Source: Betaproteobacteria bacterium (GTDB taxonomy: Bacteria > Pseudomonadota > Gammaproteobacteria > Burkholderiales > SG8-41). From it: a stretch of DNA of 34,908 bases. A model generated the notes under the pieces. It worked only from the letters and a program-made list of their open reading frames with translations. It was not told the DNA's origin and did no database searches. A program made the position numbers and the translations under genes. The stretch is taken from NCBI GenBank assembly GCA_016192825.1, contig JACPTK010000022.1, forward strand, positions 1 through 34,908, written 5' to 3'. Below are positions 34,735 to 34,908 of the stretch, piece after piece; within the stretch, counting starts at the first letter, position 1; each line of letters opens with the position of its first letter.

Positions 34735-34908
34735 ATTACCTGACCGACCCCTCCCACACCACCCGGCATGCGGGTCCGCACCGGGCGGTTGAAATAGTTG
34801 AGGTCGGAGTGCAGGAGTAAATCCCTGCGCGCCGCCTGAATTTGCTGGTCTCTAATCCGCCGGATTTGGTTTCTCGCTGCCAGAGTGCTTCGGGTTTCAC
34901 CCTATTCA
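34735..34908 (-). mobile_element. Probable group II intron 3' region running off the right edge
   Basis: Read on the minus strand, the segment ending near 34740 contains CCCGGTGCGGACCCGCATGC followed by CGGGTGGTGTGGGAGGGG. I recall this combination just downstream of LtrA-type reverse transcriptase genes in bacterial group II introns. If so, the reverse transcriptase would lie to the right, outside the window. No domain V fold could be proven by eye. The rest of 34470-34908, apart from the listed repeats, shows nothing. Confidence 0.4.

Overview
The window reads as a chromosomal segment of a high-GC betaproteobacterium, probably Burkholderiales-like. Three things point there: the divergent uvrA / MFS-ssb arrangement, three orphan TctC/Bug-type solute-binding proteins, and a dense set of organic-acid catabolic genes. 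This is an inference from gene content; no rRNA or tRNA is present. Layout: (1) 1-6132 carries the clipped start of a transposase, a class I polyphosphate kinase 2, a small basic hypothetical gene, and a minus-strand block of MFS, phosphate acetyltransferase, single-strand DNA-binding protein and a second MFS. (2) 6204-11461 carries uvrA (with an in-frame low-complexity palindromic insert), a MOFRL-family glycerate 2-kinase, a reverse-transcriptase remnant and a two-CBS-domain protein with an FNR-like palindrome upstream. (3) 11842-21433 is a minus-strand catabolic run. In order of transcription it encodes LeuC-like and LeuD-like aconitase-family subunits, a PEP mutase/isocitrate lyase-family lyase, two DHDPS-family paralogues, two SDRs, a tricarballylate dehydrogenase-like flavoprotein and an MmgE/PrpD protein. 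A divergent Bug receptor lies at 21562. (4) 22697-26094 is a second minus-strand run of Bug receptor, thiolase-like protein, Ldh2-family protein and a deleted class III CoA-transferase. (5) 26190-34469 is a patchwork. Broken genes (class II aldolase, MFS, enolase-superfamily, IS481-type transposase, cyclase) alternate with intact ones (a two-repeat alpha/beta-barrel protein, an old-yellow-enzyme/dienoyl-CoA-reductase-like flavoprotein, a third Bug receptor, a divergent SDR and an aldo/keto reductase). About 26770-29950 is visibly AT-richer than its surroundings, which suggests a separate origin. (6) 34546-34908 holds repeats and what looks like the 3' end of a group II intron running off the right edge. 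The metabolic genes suggest uptake of carboxylates by high-affinity periplasmic receptors. Hydration/dehydration (LeuCD-like, PrpD-like), C-C cleavage (lyase, DHDPS-like) and redox steps (flavoprotein, SDRs, Ldh2) would follow, with CoA chemistry (thiolase, CoA-transferase) partly decayed. The aconitase-family plus PEPM-lyase pairing resembles the dimethylmalate branch of nicotinate fermentation, but the substrate cannot be fixed from sequence. No transcriptional regulator gene and no TctA/TctB permease are present in the window. Two repeat systems stand out. One is a hairpin-ended element of about 209 bp, present as one complete copy, one copy lacking its right hairpin, and three fragments. 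The other is a set of unrelated 7-8 bp tandem repeats in many intergenic gaps, which sometimes extend into the ends of proteins. Several enzymes also lack canonical catalytic residues, and several genes carry internal deletions.
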